From Cervus elaphus (lineage: Eukaryota; Chordata; Mammalia; Artiodactyla; Cervidae), in assembly GCF_910594005.1 (NCBI RefSeq), contig NC_057832.1:102931152-102995151 (forward strand): a DNA stretch of 64,000 nt, given 5' to 3'. Numbering within the stretch: the first letter of the stretch is position 1; each line of letters opens with the position of its first letter. The notes beneath the pieces are model-generated. The model saw nothing but the letters and a program-made list of their open reading frames with translations, searched no databases and was not told where the DNA came from. Made by a program: the position numbers and the translations under genes. Positions 11,960-24,296 of this stretch are shown in pieces.

Positions 11960-13114
11960 AATACCCATAGTTCAGTTCAGTCATTTAGTTGTGTCTGACT
12001 CTTCGAGACCCCATGGACTGCAGCACACCAGGTCTCCCTGTCCATCACCAACTCCTGGAGCTTGCTGAAACTCATGTCCATCAAGTGGGTGACCATTCAA
12101 CCAACTCATCCTCTGTTATCTCCTTCTCCTCTCACCTTCAATCCTTCCCAGCATCAGAGTCTTTTCAAATGAGTCAGCTCTTTGCATCAGGTGACCCAAG
12201 TATTGGACTTTCAGCTTCAACATCAGTCCTTTCAATGAATATTCAGGACTGATTTCCTTTAGGATGGACTGGTTGGATCTCCTTGCAGTCCAAGGGACTC
12301 TCAAGAGTCTTCTCCAACACCACAGTTCAAAAGCATCAGTTCTTCTGCACTCAGCTTTCTTTATGGTCCAACTCTCACATGCATACATGATTACTGGAAA
12401 AACCATAGCTTTGACTAGACAAACCTTTGTTGACAAAATAATGTCTCTGCTTTTTAATATGCTGTCTAGATTGGTCATAGCTTTTCTTCCAAGAAGCAAG
12501 TGTCTTTTAATTTCACGGCTGCAGTCACCATCTCCAGTGATTTTGGAGCCCAAAAAAATAAAGTCTGACACTGTTTCCATTGTTTCCCCATCTATTTTCC
12601 ATGAAGTGATGGGACTGAATGCCATGATCTTCGTTTTTTGAATGCCGAGTTTTCAGCCAGCTTTTTCACTCTCCTCTTTCACTTTCATTAAGAGGCTCTT
12701 TAGTTCTTTGCTTTCTGCCACAAGAAAGCATCTGCATATATGAGGTTATTGATATTTCTCCCAGCAATCTTGATTCCAGTTTGTCCTTCATCCAGTCTAG
12801 CATTTCGCATGATATGCTCTGCATATAAGTTAAACAAACAGGGTGACAATATATGGCTTTGATGTACTCCTTCCCCGATTTGGAACCAGTCTGTTGTTCC
12901 ATGTCTGGTCCTAAATGTTGTTTCTTGACCTGCATACAGATTTCTCAGGAGGCAAGGAAGGAGGTCTGGTACCCCCATCTCTTGAATAATTTCCCACAGT
13001 TTGTTGTGATCCACACAGTCAAAGGCTTTGGAGTAGTTAATAAAGCAGAAGTAGGTTTTTCTGGAACTCTCGTGCTTTTTCAATGATCCATCAGATACTG
13101 GCAATACGCAGTAG
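11960..13114 (-). mobile_element. BovB (RTE) LINE, 5'-truncated and decayed
   Basis: About 1.13 kb of the BovB 3' half in reverse orientation, from the GTTCAGTTCAGTC tail at 11971 to about 13106. Minus-strand frames in pieces read FINYSKAFDCVDHNKLW-like RT motif A, HQSHILSPCLFNLYAEHIM and the C-terminal SWTIKKAECRRTDAFELWCW. The catalytic YADD is changed to YADA, and frames are broken at several points, so it is dead. Flanks AATACCCATAG (11960-11970) and AATACGCAGTAG (13103-13114) look like a decayed target-site duplication. Confidence 0.92.
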
Positions 13115-14600
13115 ATAATGTAATTTTCTATCAAAAACACATTCATTAAAAGAATCTAGCTTGAGAAATGCCAGAAGAATCCTTAAGAACTATTTCTCAC
13201 ATACTGAAAAACCAGGGCTCACTTATTCAAGCAACTGAGAACAATACAAGAGATAAAATGGTGACTTACAACTGAGTCTGGAAAAGGGATAACCTAGGGC
13301 TTTTACAAGTACAATCCAAAACCAAAAAGAGCCACATCCATTTATGTTCAGCACATTCTGAAGTTGAGCTAGACATCAATGATGAGTCTCATTATAATCA
13401 CTCCTCTCCAAAAGCATTTCATAATTATGACAGGTCCACCAAAATCTGTCTCAAACACCATGAAACTCACCGTTTCTGATTTTCAGAGTCTTTCTTGGCC
13501 TGTTCCAAAGCCAGTTCCTCAGCCACTCTTCTTTTCAATTCTTCATCAGAAACTAAAATCAACAAAGAGGGGAAAAAGATAAAATAAGTGACTTCTTTAA
13601 ACAAAATCATGAGAATACTCAGGAAGACAAAATTGAGACTAGATCTTAATAGGCAAAGTTCTGCCAGCTGGTCAGTATCTCCTTGGAACCACCTAAGCAC
13701 TGTGGAAAAGACCAATTAGTGCACTTCAGGAGTAATTTAATCAAGAGTTCTCTGGTGACCTAGAAATCTCCACACCTGCCGAAAGTTATAATAAACTCAA
13801 GGAGCTGCTTACTGCCCAGTGGGGACTGAGCCATTAAGTGCAAATTCTTTAAAATGATGTCCTACCACTGAAGTCTGACAACTGCATAGAGGAGGAGGAG
13901 AGGTTGTAAGGAAGGGATTCAGAGAGGAAAATGACATCAAAACATTCCCACTTTGATAACTGAACATTTTTAAAAATCACTTATTAGAGAAATAAAGTCA
14001 TTTGTGGTTACATTCATTTTTTCATGATTTATGAAAAAAGGGAATTTACTGACTCATGAAAATGTTAAAACCATATTTTTGGAAAACATGTCCTTCAAAT
14101 TCAAGTTCCAACAACTGAAGAGAGAGAGACACAGAACAGTGCTGAGATCACAGCTGGAGCTCTCTAAGTACCTGGTGACTTGACTTGAAACAGCTGGTCT
14201 TTCCAATTAGAAGATTTTGTACAATATGTTTTATGAGTCTTACAACTATGACAGCAAATAAATTGACAAATTTTATATACTCTTTAAGAGCCCTCCCTAA
14301 GAAATAAGCAAGGACTATTTCCTCTTCACTACCCAAAACCCACTACCCAAAATTATGAGCAAGAAAGCACCAGAAACATTTAAACTCTAGGAGTACACAC
14401 AGGACCTTACCCAGCATTTCAACTTCTTGAGCCTATTAGAGGGAAACTAGACAGTACTGTCTCTGCTCTTTGAGACATTTTATTTGATAATCTTGACATT
14501 ATAACAACCTTGCCTCAGGAAATATGCAAAAAATTTAGCTGACACTGGGTAACAGCAAGAAAAGAAGATATATGAAAGGTCTTAAGGATGTTTTCTCTTA
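13115..14600. other. Exon-flanking intronic DNA
   Basis: Apart from the CHCHD3 exon (13471-13552) I see nothing that I can name. The minus-strand open frame that runs through the exon from 13715 to 13467 is coding only from 13552 downward; the rest is intron upstream of the acceptor. Confidence 0.6.
13471..13552 (-). CDS. CHCHD3: CHCHD3 (MIC19) internal exon, codons ~57-84
   Basis: This is an internal coding exon of MIC19, a subunit of the MICOS complex that holds cristae junctions together at the mitochondrial inner membrane. On the minus strand a pyrimidine-rich tract and TTTTAG acceptor precede the exon, and GTGAGT follows it. The 82 bp encode V-SDEELKRRVAEELALEQ, then AKKDSENQK and the first two bases of an Arg codon. 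That matches the charged coiled-coil (DUF737) part of human MIC19 as I recall it, with conservative changes near the end (human KKESEDQKR, here KKDSENQKR). The first codon (Val) is split with the exon at 62073-62160, and the phases fit exactly. The paralogue CHCHD6 (MIC25) is the main alternative, but the SDEELKRRVAEELALEQAKK stretch fits CHCHD3 better. There is no frameshift or stop. Confidence 0.93.
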
Positions 14601-14604
14601 ATTG

Positions 14605-15600
14605 TAGACTATCAGAAAATAGCAACATCAAAGGACATCATCAAGAAGGTGAAAAAACAACCCACAGAATGAGGAAAAATACTGGCAAATCATATAGCTG
14701 TTGAGGTGCTTGTATCCAGAATATAAAAACACTTACAACAGAATTGAACAATAAAATGGCAACATAATTAAAAATGGGCAAAGGACATAAACAGGTATTT
14801 CTCTAAAGAAGATACACAAATGGCCAATAATTGCATGAAAAATCACTCAACAGTATTCATCATTAGGGAAATGCAAACCAAAGCCACAATGATTTACCAA
14901 TTCAAACATAATCAAAAAGACAATCAACAAGGGTTAGTGAGAATGTGGAGAAATTGAAACCTGCACATTAATACACTGCTAGTGGGAATGTAAAATGATG
15001 CAGTCAGTATAAAAAGTTTGGCAGCTTCTCAAAAAAGCTACACAGTTACCATATTACCCAGCAATTCCACTGTTAGATACCATATATAACCAAGAGAACT
15101 GAAAACATGTCTACACAAAAACTTGTAGATGAATATTTATGGCAGCATTATTCATAATATCTCAAAAGTGAAGACAATCTAAATGCTCATCAACTGATGG
15201 ATGGATAAACAAATGTAGTATATCCATTCAGTGTGATATTATTCAATCATAAATAGTTATGAAGTACTAATACATGCTACATGAATAAATCTTGAAAAAA
15301 CGCTAAGTGAAAGAAGTCAGACACAAAAGGTCACATATTGCACATGTCCATTGATATGAAATGTCTAGAAAAGGCAAACCTGCAGACGCAGGAAGTAGGT
15401 CTGGGGCAGGGAAGTGGGGAAATGGAGAGTGACAGCTAAGGGTATAGGATTTCTTTGGGGGTACTGAACATGTTCTAAACTAGACTGTAAGATGGTTGCA
15501 CAATCTGAAAATACTAAAAATTACTGAACTATACACTTTAGTGAGTGAATAGTAAAATATGTTAAATGTCTCTCAATAAAGCTGAAAAAAGAATATAATA
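14605..15600 (+). repeat. Old L1 ORF2 C-terminus and 3' UTR (L1MA/MB-like)
   Basis: About 1 kb of a decayed L1 in the sense orientation. ORF2-end blocks include AATGGGCAAAGGACATAAAC, AAATGGCCAATAATTGCATG, ATACACTGCTAGTGGGAATG, CAGCAATTCCACTGTTAGAT and ATCAACTGATGGATGGATAA. A 3' UTR with TGTTCTAAACTAGACTG follows, ending AATAAAGCTGAAAAAAG. Many stops and indels make it an ancient, pre-ruminant copy. Confidence 0.9.
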
Positions 15601-15639
15601 TAAAAAGAATGATGGACAAGGAACCAGAGAAAGATGTAA

Positions 15640-15725
15640 GGACTAGCTAAGGTTTGATCCCAGTTTGCCCATCAGCAACCTGGGGGACCCTGGGAAAGTT
15701 ACTAGCCTCTCTGGACAGTTTTCTC
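15640..15725 (+). repeat. MIR relic (partial)
   Basis: Contains GTTTGATCCCAGTTTGCCC, then GACCCTGGGAAAGTTACTAG and CCTCTCTGGACAGTTTT, a truncated MIR core. Confidence 0.5.
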
Positions 15726-15764
15726 AAGAAGTTGCTCTCAAACAGATATTCTCCATTAGAACTG

Positions 15765-15801
15765 AATATATATACGTATATATATAGACATGTATATATA
15801 C
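15765..15801. repeat. (TA)n-rich simple repeat
   Basis: Interrupted alternating TA with internal ACGTATAT and ACATGTAT segments, partly self-complementary. Confidence 0.8.
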
Positions 15802-16009
15802 TATTCTGCTGTTTGCCATTCTTCTTCTTGGTAGTCTAAAGCGTGAGACAAGTCTCTGCTTTGAAAAAGTCACCCTAAACAAAAACCTTTTAAAAAACTA
15901 AAAAAGGAATTGTTTGATTCAGGCAAATCGTTAAGATTTTTTTTTTTTTCTTTTCCAGCACTAAAAGTTTAAACAATACAAAACCCAGCAGAGAAATTAC
16001 AGACAGTAA

Positions 16010-16115
16010 TGGCTCCTCAAGGAATCTGGATAGACTTTGTCTTTTTATCAGTTAGGCTTTTAGGTCAATCAGCTAACCTAGCTGAGTTTTGATTTCCTCA
16101 TCCAAAAATAAGACC
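16010..16115 (+). repeat. MIR relic (tentative)
   Basis: Contains CTAACCTAGCTGAGTTTTGA followed by TTTCCTCATCCAAAAAT, like the central MIR block, but it is diverged. Confidence 0.4.
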
Positions 16116-16576
16116 AGGTAGGTTACACAGGTATCAGCTAGCTGTGAAGTTCCAGGCTATGCCTGCCACAAGGTGATGGTTTTCACGGCTTCCTTGCCTT
16201 CTTGTCACCAAGCAAAACAATGTGACACAGTTTTTCCAGTTGTTCACAGCTGGTAGCTCTATTAGTAGCAAAAATTGAGACACATATTTAACCCAGTTAC
16301 TACTACCCGATGAAACTATACTCTAAAGTGTAGTATATCAGTTTGGGTCAATGCACAGTCAGACTATGTGCAAAATCACACAGATCTGCCAGGATAATCA
16401 AATTATCACAGCAAAATTTTTCTCAGGCAAAATTCAATCAAATTCTTGATCACAATTCATTTGAATTTCACTCAACAGAATGAGGCTTTGGTAAGACCTT
16501 GGTATACCAGGTCTAAGCATGAAGCAGTGAGATCAATCTTCTAAGGGAGCTGATCCAACATGTCCTCACAGTGTAC

Positions 16577-17034
16577 TGTACGTCTGTACAGTCAAAGCTA
16601 TGGTGTTCACAGTAGTCATGGATGGGTGTGAGAGTTGGATCTTAAGAAGGCTGAGCGCCAAAGAAGTGATGGTTTTGACTTGTGGTGCTGGAGAAGACTC
16701 CTGAGAGTCCCTTGGACTGCAAGGAGATCAAAACAGTCAATCCTAAAGGAAATCAACCCTGAATATTCACTGGAAGGACTGATGCTGAAGCTCCAATACT
16801 GTGGCTACCTGACGTGAAGAACTGACTCACTAGAAAAGACCCTGATGCTGGGAAAGATTGAAAGCAAAATGACAAGGGAGTAGCAGAGCCTGAGACGGTG
16901 AAATAGCATCACCGATTCAACCGACATGAATTCGAGCTAAGTCTGGGAGATAGTGGAGGACAGAGGAGCCTAGCAGGCTGCAGTTCATGGGGTCACAAAG
17001 AGTCAGACATGACTTAGCAGGTGAACAACAACCA
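16577..17034 (+). mobile_element. BovB 3' fragment
   Basis: The sense-strand BovB C-terminal segment is recognisable: CAGTAGTCATGGATGGGTGT, TGTGGTGCTGGAGAAGACTC, CCTTGGACTGCAAGGAGATC, AAGGACTGATGCTGAAGCT, GAAAAGACCCTGATGCTGGG, then GGGTCACAAAGAGTCAGACA and a short tail. It is 5'-truncated and carries in-frame stops. Confidence 0.88.
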
Positions 17035-20000
17035 TGAATGCCTCTCACATAGGGGCTTCCTACCAGGGGAAAAGCCAAGATCAGCAGTGAGTTTTTCACG
17101 ATGCTGTGATAAACCTCAAAGAGAATGATGAGGACTCCATTTCCAAATGGTGGCCAGGTGGGGGGCTGGGAAGCCAGCCATGCCAAGAGAGACTGCAGAA
17201 AAGGAAGTGCAGAAGGCTTGTCTTCCTTTTCTACACTCTCCCGCCTCTCATGCCTGCCAAGTCACCTGCCATGGGATGAGGTGGTAAATAGACGGAGAAA
17301 GTGGTGCAATCACCTAGGTAGGCCACAAGTGGAGGAAAAAAGGTGAGAGGACGAAGCATCAGAGATGCAAAAGACAGGGATGCTCTCTGCTCTCGAAGCC
17401 ACTGAAGAAGACACGCCCAAGGGACCCGCGAGTTCCCATCACTTCTGGTCAGTCAAAGCACAGCTGTCTCTTTAATGCCATAGCTATTCCTGGAAAAGAA
17501 ACACACACACACACCTTTTGGGTCCCAAGTCCAAGGTCACAGCTGAAAAAGTAATTACTTTAGCTACAATGGAGAATTTAAAATAACAAAAGATAAAACA
17601 TGACCAAGCATAAAGTTTAAAATCTAAAATAGCAATTCAAAGCCCAGGCAGGAAAATAAACTGGTGTGGTAATGGGTTTTGAGCAAATCTAAGTTTCATG
17701 TTACTTGTTTTTAAATCAATAGAATACAGAAAGCAACAATACATTTCTTCTAGGTAGATAGGTCCAAAGTGCATGAGGGAAAACAGATATACCATTTGGA
17801 GACCACTATTTAAAATGGCCTTTCTGAAAACACTCTTTTCAGCTTCAGGATCTAAACATTTTCTCAAATAAAACTGTTATTAAACTAAAAGGTCAGTGTT
17901 TCAGGATGGACTACTTTAACAGAAGCACAGGAAAGGCCAACTTTGCCTATTAGCACAGTGAGTTTCCAAGCAGATCTTTGGGGACTGGCAAAGTTTGTGA
18001 AATGAGAAAAAGTAAAAATGAGAAATTTTCAAACCATATACATCAGATTTGCCAGGCAAATCTGCAAAACTAGTTCAGACTCAATAAGTAGGGTTCCAAA
18101 GCTTTCACATGCATTTCTCACTTTCCTTTTTAAATGTATTAAGACAAAAGGATGCTTTCTTCACATACTTATAACTCATGGACTTGGTAAAATGTTCTCA
18201 GAAACCACTTTAATTTTTTTCTCAATGGCAAATGTATCTTAATAAACACAAAGACTGGCATTTGGTCAATTAGTTATACATGATATGACAATGACCACAA
18301 AATACGTGAGGAAAAGTCAAGCATTCAAACTGCTTGGTGACAGCAAGTCTGCCCTAAACCCTTTATTTGAAACTACTATTGAAAGTAAGAAGTATCTGAA
18401 TTAAAAACAACTCAAATTTATGCTTGCTTTAGGTAAACAGCATTGTAAAGAAGAAAATGTTTTGGTTACTCCAATGATTCTTCTTTAATGACCACCTAGC
18501 AAATTTTTGTCCCTCTTAGCCACATTCTAAATTACTAAATTAAACTCTTAGGAAATTCTAAGAATTTCTAACTTGGGGATCAAATAACAAACTCCTAATC
18601 TTATACTACTTGATTCTTAGTATTCTCTGGAACTGTGAATACCATGGTCTTAATTCTGCGAGAAAGAGTAGCATTAATTTCCTACACTTCACCTGTCTTT
18701 TATGTTGCATGACAATGTCCTAATTCTCTGTTTTCAGAAACTGGTTAAATGTAGGATAGAGAGGGATGGGGTAGAGGAGATGGAACACTATAAATATATT
18801 TAAGATAGTTCCCTGATTGATGAACAGAAATGACTCCAAAAGACAAATGCCGTTATGAATGGCTCATCAAGCCATGACACAATGGCTTATGTCATGAAAA
18901 CAAAAGACTGAAAATACAACCATGATTTGACTTACACAGATTCCCTGGATCTCAAGGGACATACCAATTTCCTTTTGCAACTTTTTCCACTATGACTTTC
19001 CCTTTTCTTCATTTTCTTAACATAATCCTTACATTGTAATTCCCTCCCCAATTACAGTATTTCTGAAACAATCTCCATAAGTTATTTAATAAAAATTATG
19101 GCTTGCCTCTTAGAGAAATGTCAGGTCCTTTGGGATTTTTCCTTTATTCCATTTCTATTTCTGGTCTTACTATTTACTGATATGTATCATATCCAATTTT
19201 ATAAAGCCTATTATTTTCATGTGCTAGTTTAAAAACACCAAAGACAACTATGGTGATCTACTCTCAGAAGGAAATAAATGTATGTAATTGCATAACACAA
19301 GCAGCAGATTTTAGATAAACACTGACTCTGCCAGGATTGAGATAGCTGAGCCAAAGCTAACACCATAAAGTACAGCCAAATTAAATTTTCAGCTCCACAG
19401 AAATATCCATTAATCTTATTACTTCAATAAATTCATTAATACAAAAAGAGCACTGATTGTTTAAAAAATAATAATGGAAGCATCCATGCAATCAATGAAA
19501 TACAACACAGAGTGTATCAGGAGTAAATGAGTCACAGCATGGGTTGCAGGATAAATCTTGTCATGCTCCTTATCTTATAAAAGGTACAGGGTTTGATTAG
19601 AAGAGTCAAAAGATGGCTACAATAAATCTCCGGGGTTAGAAAGAAACATGTAACAGTGTGCCATTATCCATTTGTGGCACCGTCTAGTTAGCAGACAAAC
19701 CTGATTTAAACACACACACACACGGAGTGTTAAGTATGATGATACTCAGCTGACAGTAACATTCACCATCACCTTAAGGGTAATGTAACCTAGGACTGAC
19801 TTCAAAAAATGCCATTTGTCTAGATACCTGACAGGGTAACTGAGGCCACTGATAGATCAAAGCTAATGACGATATTGGAAGGAAAATCCTTAACTGCACT
19901 TTCATAACCATAAATATCGAATCAGAAGGTACAGTGTTACAAAGAGTTTGGCAACCTAAACATCAACCGCATCAAGTTAATGGCTTTATTTTGCAGTATT

Positions 20001-20580
20001 ATTGCTCCATGAGGATTTATATGCTTCCGTAAATTTCTAATTTGAATGGCATGATATGCAAATAATGTTCCTTTTATTGTCTGCCTTACAACAAGCACTC
20101 CTGGAAACCAGCTCCATGTTCCGTTCTATGTGAGAACAAACCTCAATACGGGCTGCGGACGCTGCATAGCAGCAGACGGGCTCATCACTCATATTCTACA
20201 GTCTCCACATTTTTAAGGAGACAATTCATAAACCAGTACTGAGAATCAGATACACTTAGTATTTCATGTCTTAATATCCTGAAAAATAGTTGCAAAATCT
20301 CACACAGCCTCTAGGAAAATAAGATCTATAATTTAAATTAAAAAATAATAATTACCTCTGGATATTGCTTTTTGATGCATAGCTTAATTTTTTTGTTTCA
20401 CAAATGGATGTATTTTGTTCACTGGGGATAAAACTATAAATTCAGCAGCATTAAATCTCCAACCCCAAATGAAGTACTAAAACCACCCAAACCTTTTTCT
20501 GTTTCTCTCCAATAGTCCTGAGTGTGACCATTTTCAAAGGCTTCTCCATAAAGATCCATAACACACAGAGAGGACCAAGC
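17035..20580. other. Largely unique AT-rich intronic DNA
   Basis: Holds short CA runs at about 17502-17515 and 19709-19722. A somewhat GC-richer patch at 17140-17450 has no recognisable coding or repeat content. No exon or RNA gene is evident. A microRNA or enhancer cannot be excluded by eye. Confidence 0.45.
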
Positions 20581-20584
20581 TGGA

Positions 20585-20705
20585 TGTAAAGGCGGTTCCC
20601 ATCTAACCTGGCTTTGTCATAATGCGTTTTTGTGACTTTGTTCAAAAACGCGTCATTGCTTTAGGCCAACGCTGTCTCCTCTGTAAAATGAGAACCCAAA
20701 CTAGA
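20585..20705 (+). repeat. MIR relic
   Basis: Contains CCATCTAACCTGGCTTTGTC, TTTTTGTGACTTTGTTCAA and CTCCTCTGTAAAATGAGAAC, the MIR core in order but diverged. Confidence 0.5.
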
Positions 20706-20999
20706 AACTCTCCAACAGCCTTCCCCTTAACACAGCTGTGTTAAATGACAGCCTGACAGGACCAAATCCATGCTTGAGCCTCCATTTCCCCGAAAAGCCC
20801 AGTAACTGGAAGGTGAAAGAACAAGAGGTCTATCAATGACAACATATACTGCCCACTGTTCCTCTGAAGTGACATTCCACTCCATTTGGAACAACTGTCT
20901 AGCAAATACTCACCCTGAAAACTAGCAAAAACATCCCCTATGCTTTACAGACAAATGAGAAACACAGAGGAGGGAAGGAAGGACAGGGAGAGAGACAGC

Positions 21000-21055
21000 A
21001 ATATTGTGCCGACTCTGCTAGGCACACAGCAGCTGCTCAATAAACATGTTAACTG
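21000..21055 (+). repeat. MIR/L2 tail relic
   Basis: Contains CTAGGCACACAGCAGCTGCT followed by CAATAAACATGTT, the usual '...ggcacatagtaggtgctcaataaatgtt' end. Confidence 0.45.
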
Positions 21056-21458
21056 CTTGACCTGTGGAGTCAGCATCAGTCATTAGGGGAAGCAAGCCCC
21101 CAACTTTTCAGGTAACTTAGGGATGATTCAGAAAAAACTAAGAACACACTCTGCGAAATCACATGTTATCTAAGGAAAAAGTGTGGACTGCCAAAAGACA
21201 TTCAAAACAAGTGGCTTCTCCCCAACTCTCCAACTCTGCCACTAACACCATCACCAGTGATAACACTCATCACTCCTGGGCCACCACTACCAACAGTGTA
21301 TTATTTACAAAGGAGAGAGGGATGGATATTCATCATAAGCTTGTTGTACTATCTGTAAGGTTTAATGCTTAAGTATATGAAGTTATTTTTGCTTAATTGT
21401 TTTCTCCCAAATCAAGCAGCCTCAAGGAATATACAAACTAGAGAAATCAATCAATTCA

Positions 21459-21870
21459 CTAGGTAGTAAATCCACAATGATTTAATCCTATGCTAGGCTT
21501 TGTAGGAGATGAAGACATATGGTTCCTACCATTAAGGAGATACGAGTCTGAATGAGTAAAATTGTGCTGTGGGGGTTTAGTATTAATGAAACTTACAAAG
21601 GTGGGGGTGTAGTCATGGAGTGGTTCACGAAGGAAGCGGGACCAAAGCAAGGACATAAGACTAGACAAATGGAAAGGAAACCATTAAAGCTTGTTTGTAA
21701 GGGAAAAAAAAAAAAATGAAGGATAATTTATGCTCATTTGTGAGTAGTCTTGGAAACTAGGTAGGAGCTTGGATAAGAAATGTTAAGAAGGAGGGTATCA
21801 TAAACATGTTTAAAAATGAAAACAATGCAATGAAATGGGGTGTTATAGGAAGTCTAATCTCACAGAGATT
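21459..21870 (+). repeat. Old common mammalian repeat, family not assigned
   Basis: The style resembles a widespread old repeat seen again at 22150-22560, 50700-51140, 59520-60001, 62610-62880 and 63780-64000. Examples are TGCTAGGCTTTGTAGGAGAT and GGTTCCTACCATTAAGGAG. I do not want to guess a family name. Confidence 0.4.
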
Positions 21871-21906
21871 TGCAGATAAACTGGATGGGGAAAATGTAAA
21901 GCAATG

Positions 21907-22100
21907 AGTGGGTCTCAAAACGCAGCTTCATTCTCTCTGCCCCCGTTCCCCGGAAGCATCACCGGGAACCTGTTAAGAGACGCAAATTCAGACGCACCCC
22001 AGAACTATACATCAGAAGCCTTGGAGGTGGGTCCCAGCAATCTGTGTGCTAACAAGCCCACCAGTTCTGAGGTGCTCACTAGAGCCTGCGTAGTGCTGGC
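21907..22100 (-). mobile_element. MER5A-like hAT non-autonomous element
   Basis: Blocks GTCTCAAAACGCAGCTTC, AAGCATCACCGGGAACCTGT, CAGAAGCCTTGGAGGTGGG and TCCCAGCAATCTGTGTGCTA match the reverse complement of the MER5A/5B consensus as I recall it. The terminal inverted repeats are eroded. Confidence 0.7.
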
Positions 22101-22149
22101 ATAAGCTGATGAGGACCTGAACTCGGACACTGGCCATAAGCATGGATTC

Positions 22150-22560
22150 TAAGATATAAGGACTTTGATGCGAAAAACCGATCATCTATGACTGAGAGAT
22201 GAACAACAAAGAAAGTCAAAGGTGCACCCAGATGCCAGAAAACCAACACCCATGATGGTCAATTAAATGAAGACAGATAATGAGTTTCGTGTCAGACATA
22301 CTCAATTGAAAGTAATGGTAGAATCACCACATGGAATGGCAGGTAATTAGACATTTGAACCTGAAATTCAGATTTGATTTGAGACTTGGCTGGAAATGCT
22401 GATTTGGGAATGACTGTTACAGATCTGAGATCAGTGCATTTTCCTGGAAAAAAAAAGAAAATGTATAAAGAGAGTAGAAGGCTAAAGAATAGGCGTTAAA
22501 AATTCATCAGATGAAGGAGAGGTGTGAAAGAATATCACTAGGGACCAAGAAGAAATGGAA
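22150..22560 (+). repeat. Old common mammalian repeat, family not assigned
   Basis: A diverged segment of the same kind as 59520-60001, with a CTTGGCTGGAAATGCTGATT-like stretch and later GAAGGAGAGGTGTGAAAGAA. It is followed abruptly by the CpG-dense patch at 22604. Confidence 0.35.
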
Positions 22561-22603
22561 TGGGAAAAGCAAGATATGAACCAAAGTACCCTGTGCAGAA
22601 ACA

Positions 22604-22775
22604 GTGAAACAGATTTCGACTCGTGCCAATTCCAATCAGCTGGCAGCGGCGGCCGGGGGCGCTGTGTGCAGGACTCCACGGCCTAGTCCAGGCTCAGTGA
22701 TTTCACGTCTATCCCGGGCACAGGAGGAAGACTTGGCAGCGCGGCTTGCAATGACCCACCGTCCCATGGAGTGCA
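22604..22775. other. CpG-dense patch
   Basis: About 170 bp with roughly a dozen CpG sites, including AGCGGCGGCCGGGGGCGCTG and GCAGCGCGGCTTGC, in otherwise CpG-poor intron. A 94-codon plus-strand frame crosses it but resembles nothing that I know. It may be a regulatory element, a recent insertion, or chance. Confidence 0.45.
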
Positions 22776-24296
22776 TGGACATCAGGTGGTCCAGGCATCA
22801 GGAACCAGTGGGAGGAGGCAGCAATTACAGGCCTCTCTTCACCAAGTTTAGAAATGAAACAAAAAGGAACGAGGTGGAAAAATTATAAATAAAAGATGAT
22901 TTTTGCAATTGGTGGAGACCTGTGCGTGTTTGAAGGGCAGTCATAATCAATAATCTGCAACTAAATTATAAAAGACTGATGAATGCTAGTGGTCGCTGCT
23001 CAAAAGTAATTTAGAGACTATAATGTATACATTACTCACAAAGATCTGGTTGTACAGTAGCATGGACCAGTTCACACTGATATATCATATTCCAGTCCTC
23101 CTTCCTAATTACCACACTGATGCAAGCAAGGCTCACAGCACATTTCTCTAAGCGTACAGTTTAGAACACTGAAACAGTGGACAAGCCTACTTTCATGTGC
23201 TAAAGGGCTTTACCCAAGACTAATGTCCTAACCTAAGTAATTTGCTTTGGTAAATAGAAAGTCAAAATATCAAGTCATAAATCATTCTTCCTTCCTCCTA
23301 CTAGTGAGAAAAATGGTATTTTAGCCAAAAATCCATTACTACTAATAAAATTCCTAAACTCAACTAAAATATTTAGTACTTCAAACTCTGGCCAGCACTA
23401 TTTTCCAAGGAAGACTTTAAATGTATCTCTGCATGTAATCAAAGCCCAAGGAAAGCAAAAGTCTAAAAACAGAATCTTCTAATCCACCTACAGCTCTGGG
23501 AAATGTCAACTAACTCCAACCTCAAGACTTTTCTTCTTCTGAATGAAAATAAAAGTTCTGACCCAATGACAGCCCTTTCTATAAGAAGGGGGAAAAAAAA
23601 AAACAAAAAACCTAGAGTCCTATTTCTAGATACTGGCCCACCACTAGGCAGCAAAAACAGTAGGCAGATCAGAGTCAGACCTCTGGGCTTCAGTGGCTTC
23701 ATTTATAGTCCATTAAGGGTGAGATGCCAAAAAGGACCTACTTAACCCATGAGCTAACCACTGCAGAACAACAGCCTCTCCTGGGAAGTTTTAAATAAAG
23801 CAACTGAGATTTTACACCCATACCTGATTCATATTTTATTTATGGTAGTTCAAATATATTAAAACTGTGAGGCAGCATAATACATATTGGTATAATATTT
23901 TTCATTAAACTATAGTGCAATACCCTGAGCTTCGTATTTTTTTTTTATTTAATTCACACTGTGAAAATTAGGTCAGCCTCGCTTTTATCTATAGCCCTGT
24001 TATTTTTTTCCTTCATCCAATGAATATCCACCTAGTTGTTCAGAAAACCCTATTTCAACGCAGTCATAGGTGGCTGCAATGTCTAATAAACCAAACATAA
24101 TTCTCTGTGAAGCACTGTGGAAGCTCTGTGAAATCACTGATCACCAATGACTTCACCATCTTTACGAGACAAGACTGTGCACAAGAATTTCAAGAACAAA
24201 GGCACTATCCTGTCTTTTAAACACAAGAATGTACTTAATCTTTTTCCTAAAAGTAAAATCATCTACAGTCAAGTTCAACTCAACAGAATAGTACAA
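22776..24296. other. No recognisable feature
   Basis: AT-rich intronic DNA with a short A-run at 23591-23608. No exon, RNA gene or named repeat was seen. Confidence 0.4.

Larger units (their letters stand above)
1..13470 (-). other. CHCHD3: CHCHD3 intron 3 (partial, downstream part runs off the window)
   Basis: This is the intronic sequence 3' of the 82-bp exon at 13471-13552, read on the minus strand. It begins with a good 5' splice site, GTGAGT, at 13470-13465. The next exon is not in the window, so the intron is at least 13.5 kb. It interrupts the reading frame after the second base of a codon (phase 2). The content is mostly old repeats and unique AT-rich DNA, with no coding exon that I can recognise. 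The repeats are listed separately. Confidence 0.85.

Noticed and set aside
13467..13715. Minus-strand 82-codon frame taken as a small gene
   Set aside because: Only 13471-13552 is coding (CHCHD3 exon). The upstream 50-odd codons are intron before the TTTTAG acceptor.
15765..15801. Self-complementary TA/ACGTATA stretch as a regulatory palindrome
   Set aside because: Simple low-complexity repeat. Self-complementarity is expected from its composition.
16575..16592. Inverted repeat ACTGTAC / GTACAGT at the left edge of a BovB fragment
   Set aside because: Only 7-bp arms and no target-site duplication to tie it to the insertion; too short to separate from chance, unlike the 36102 hairpin.
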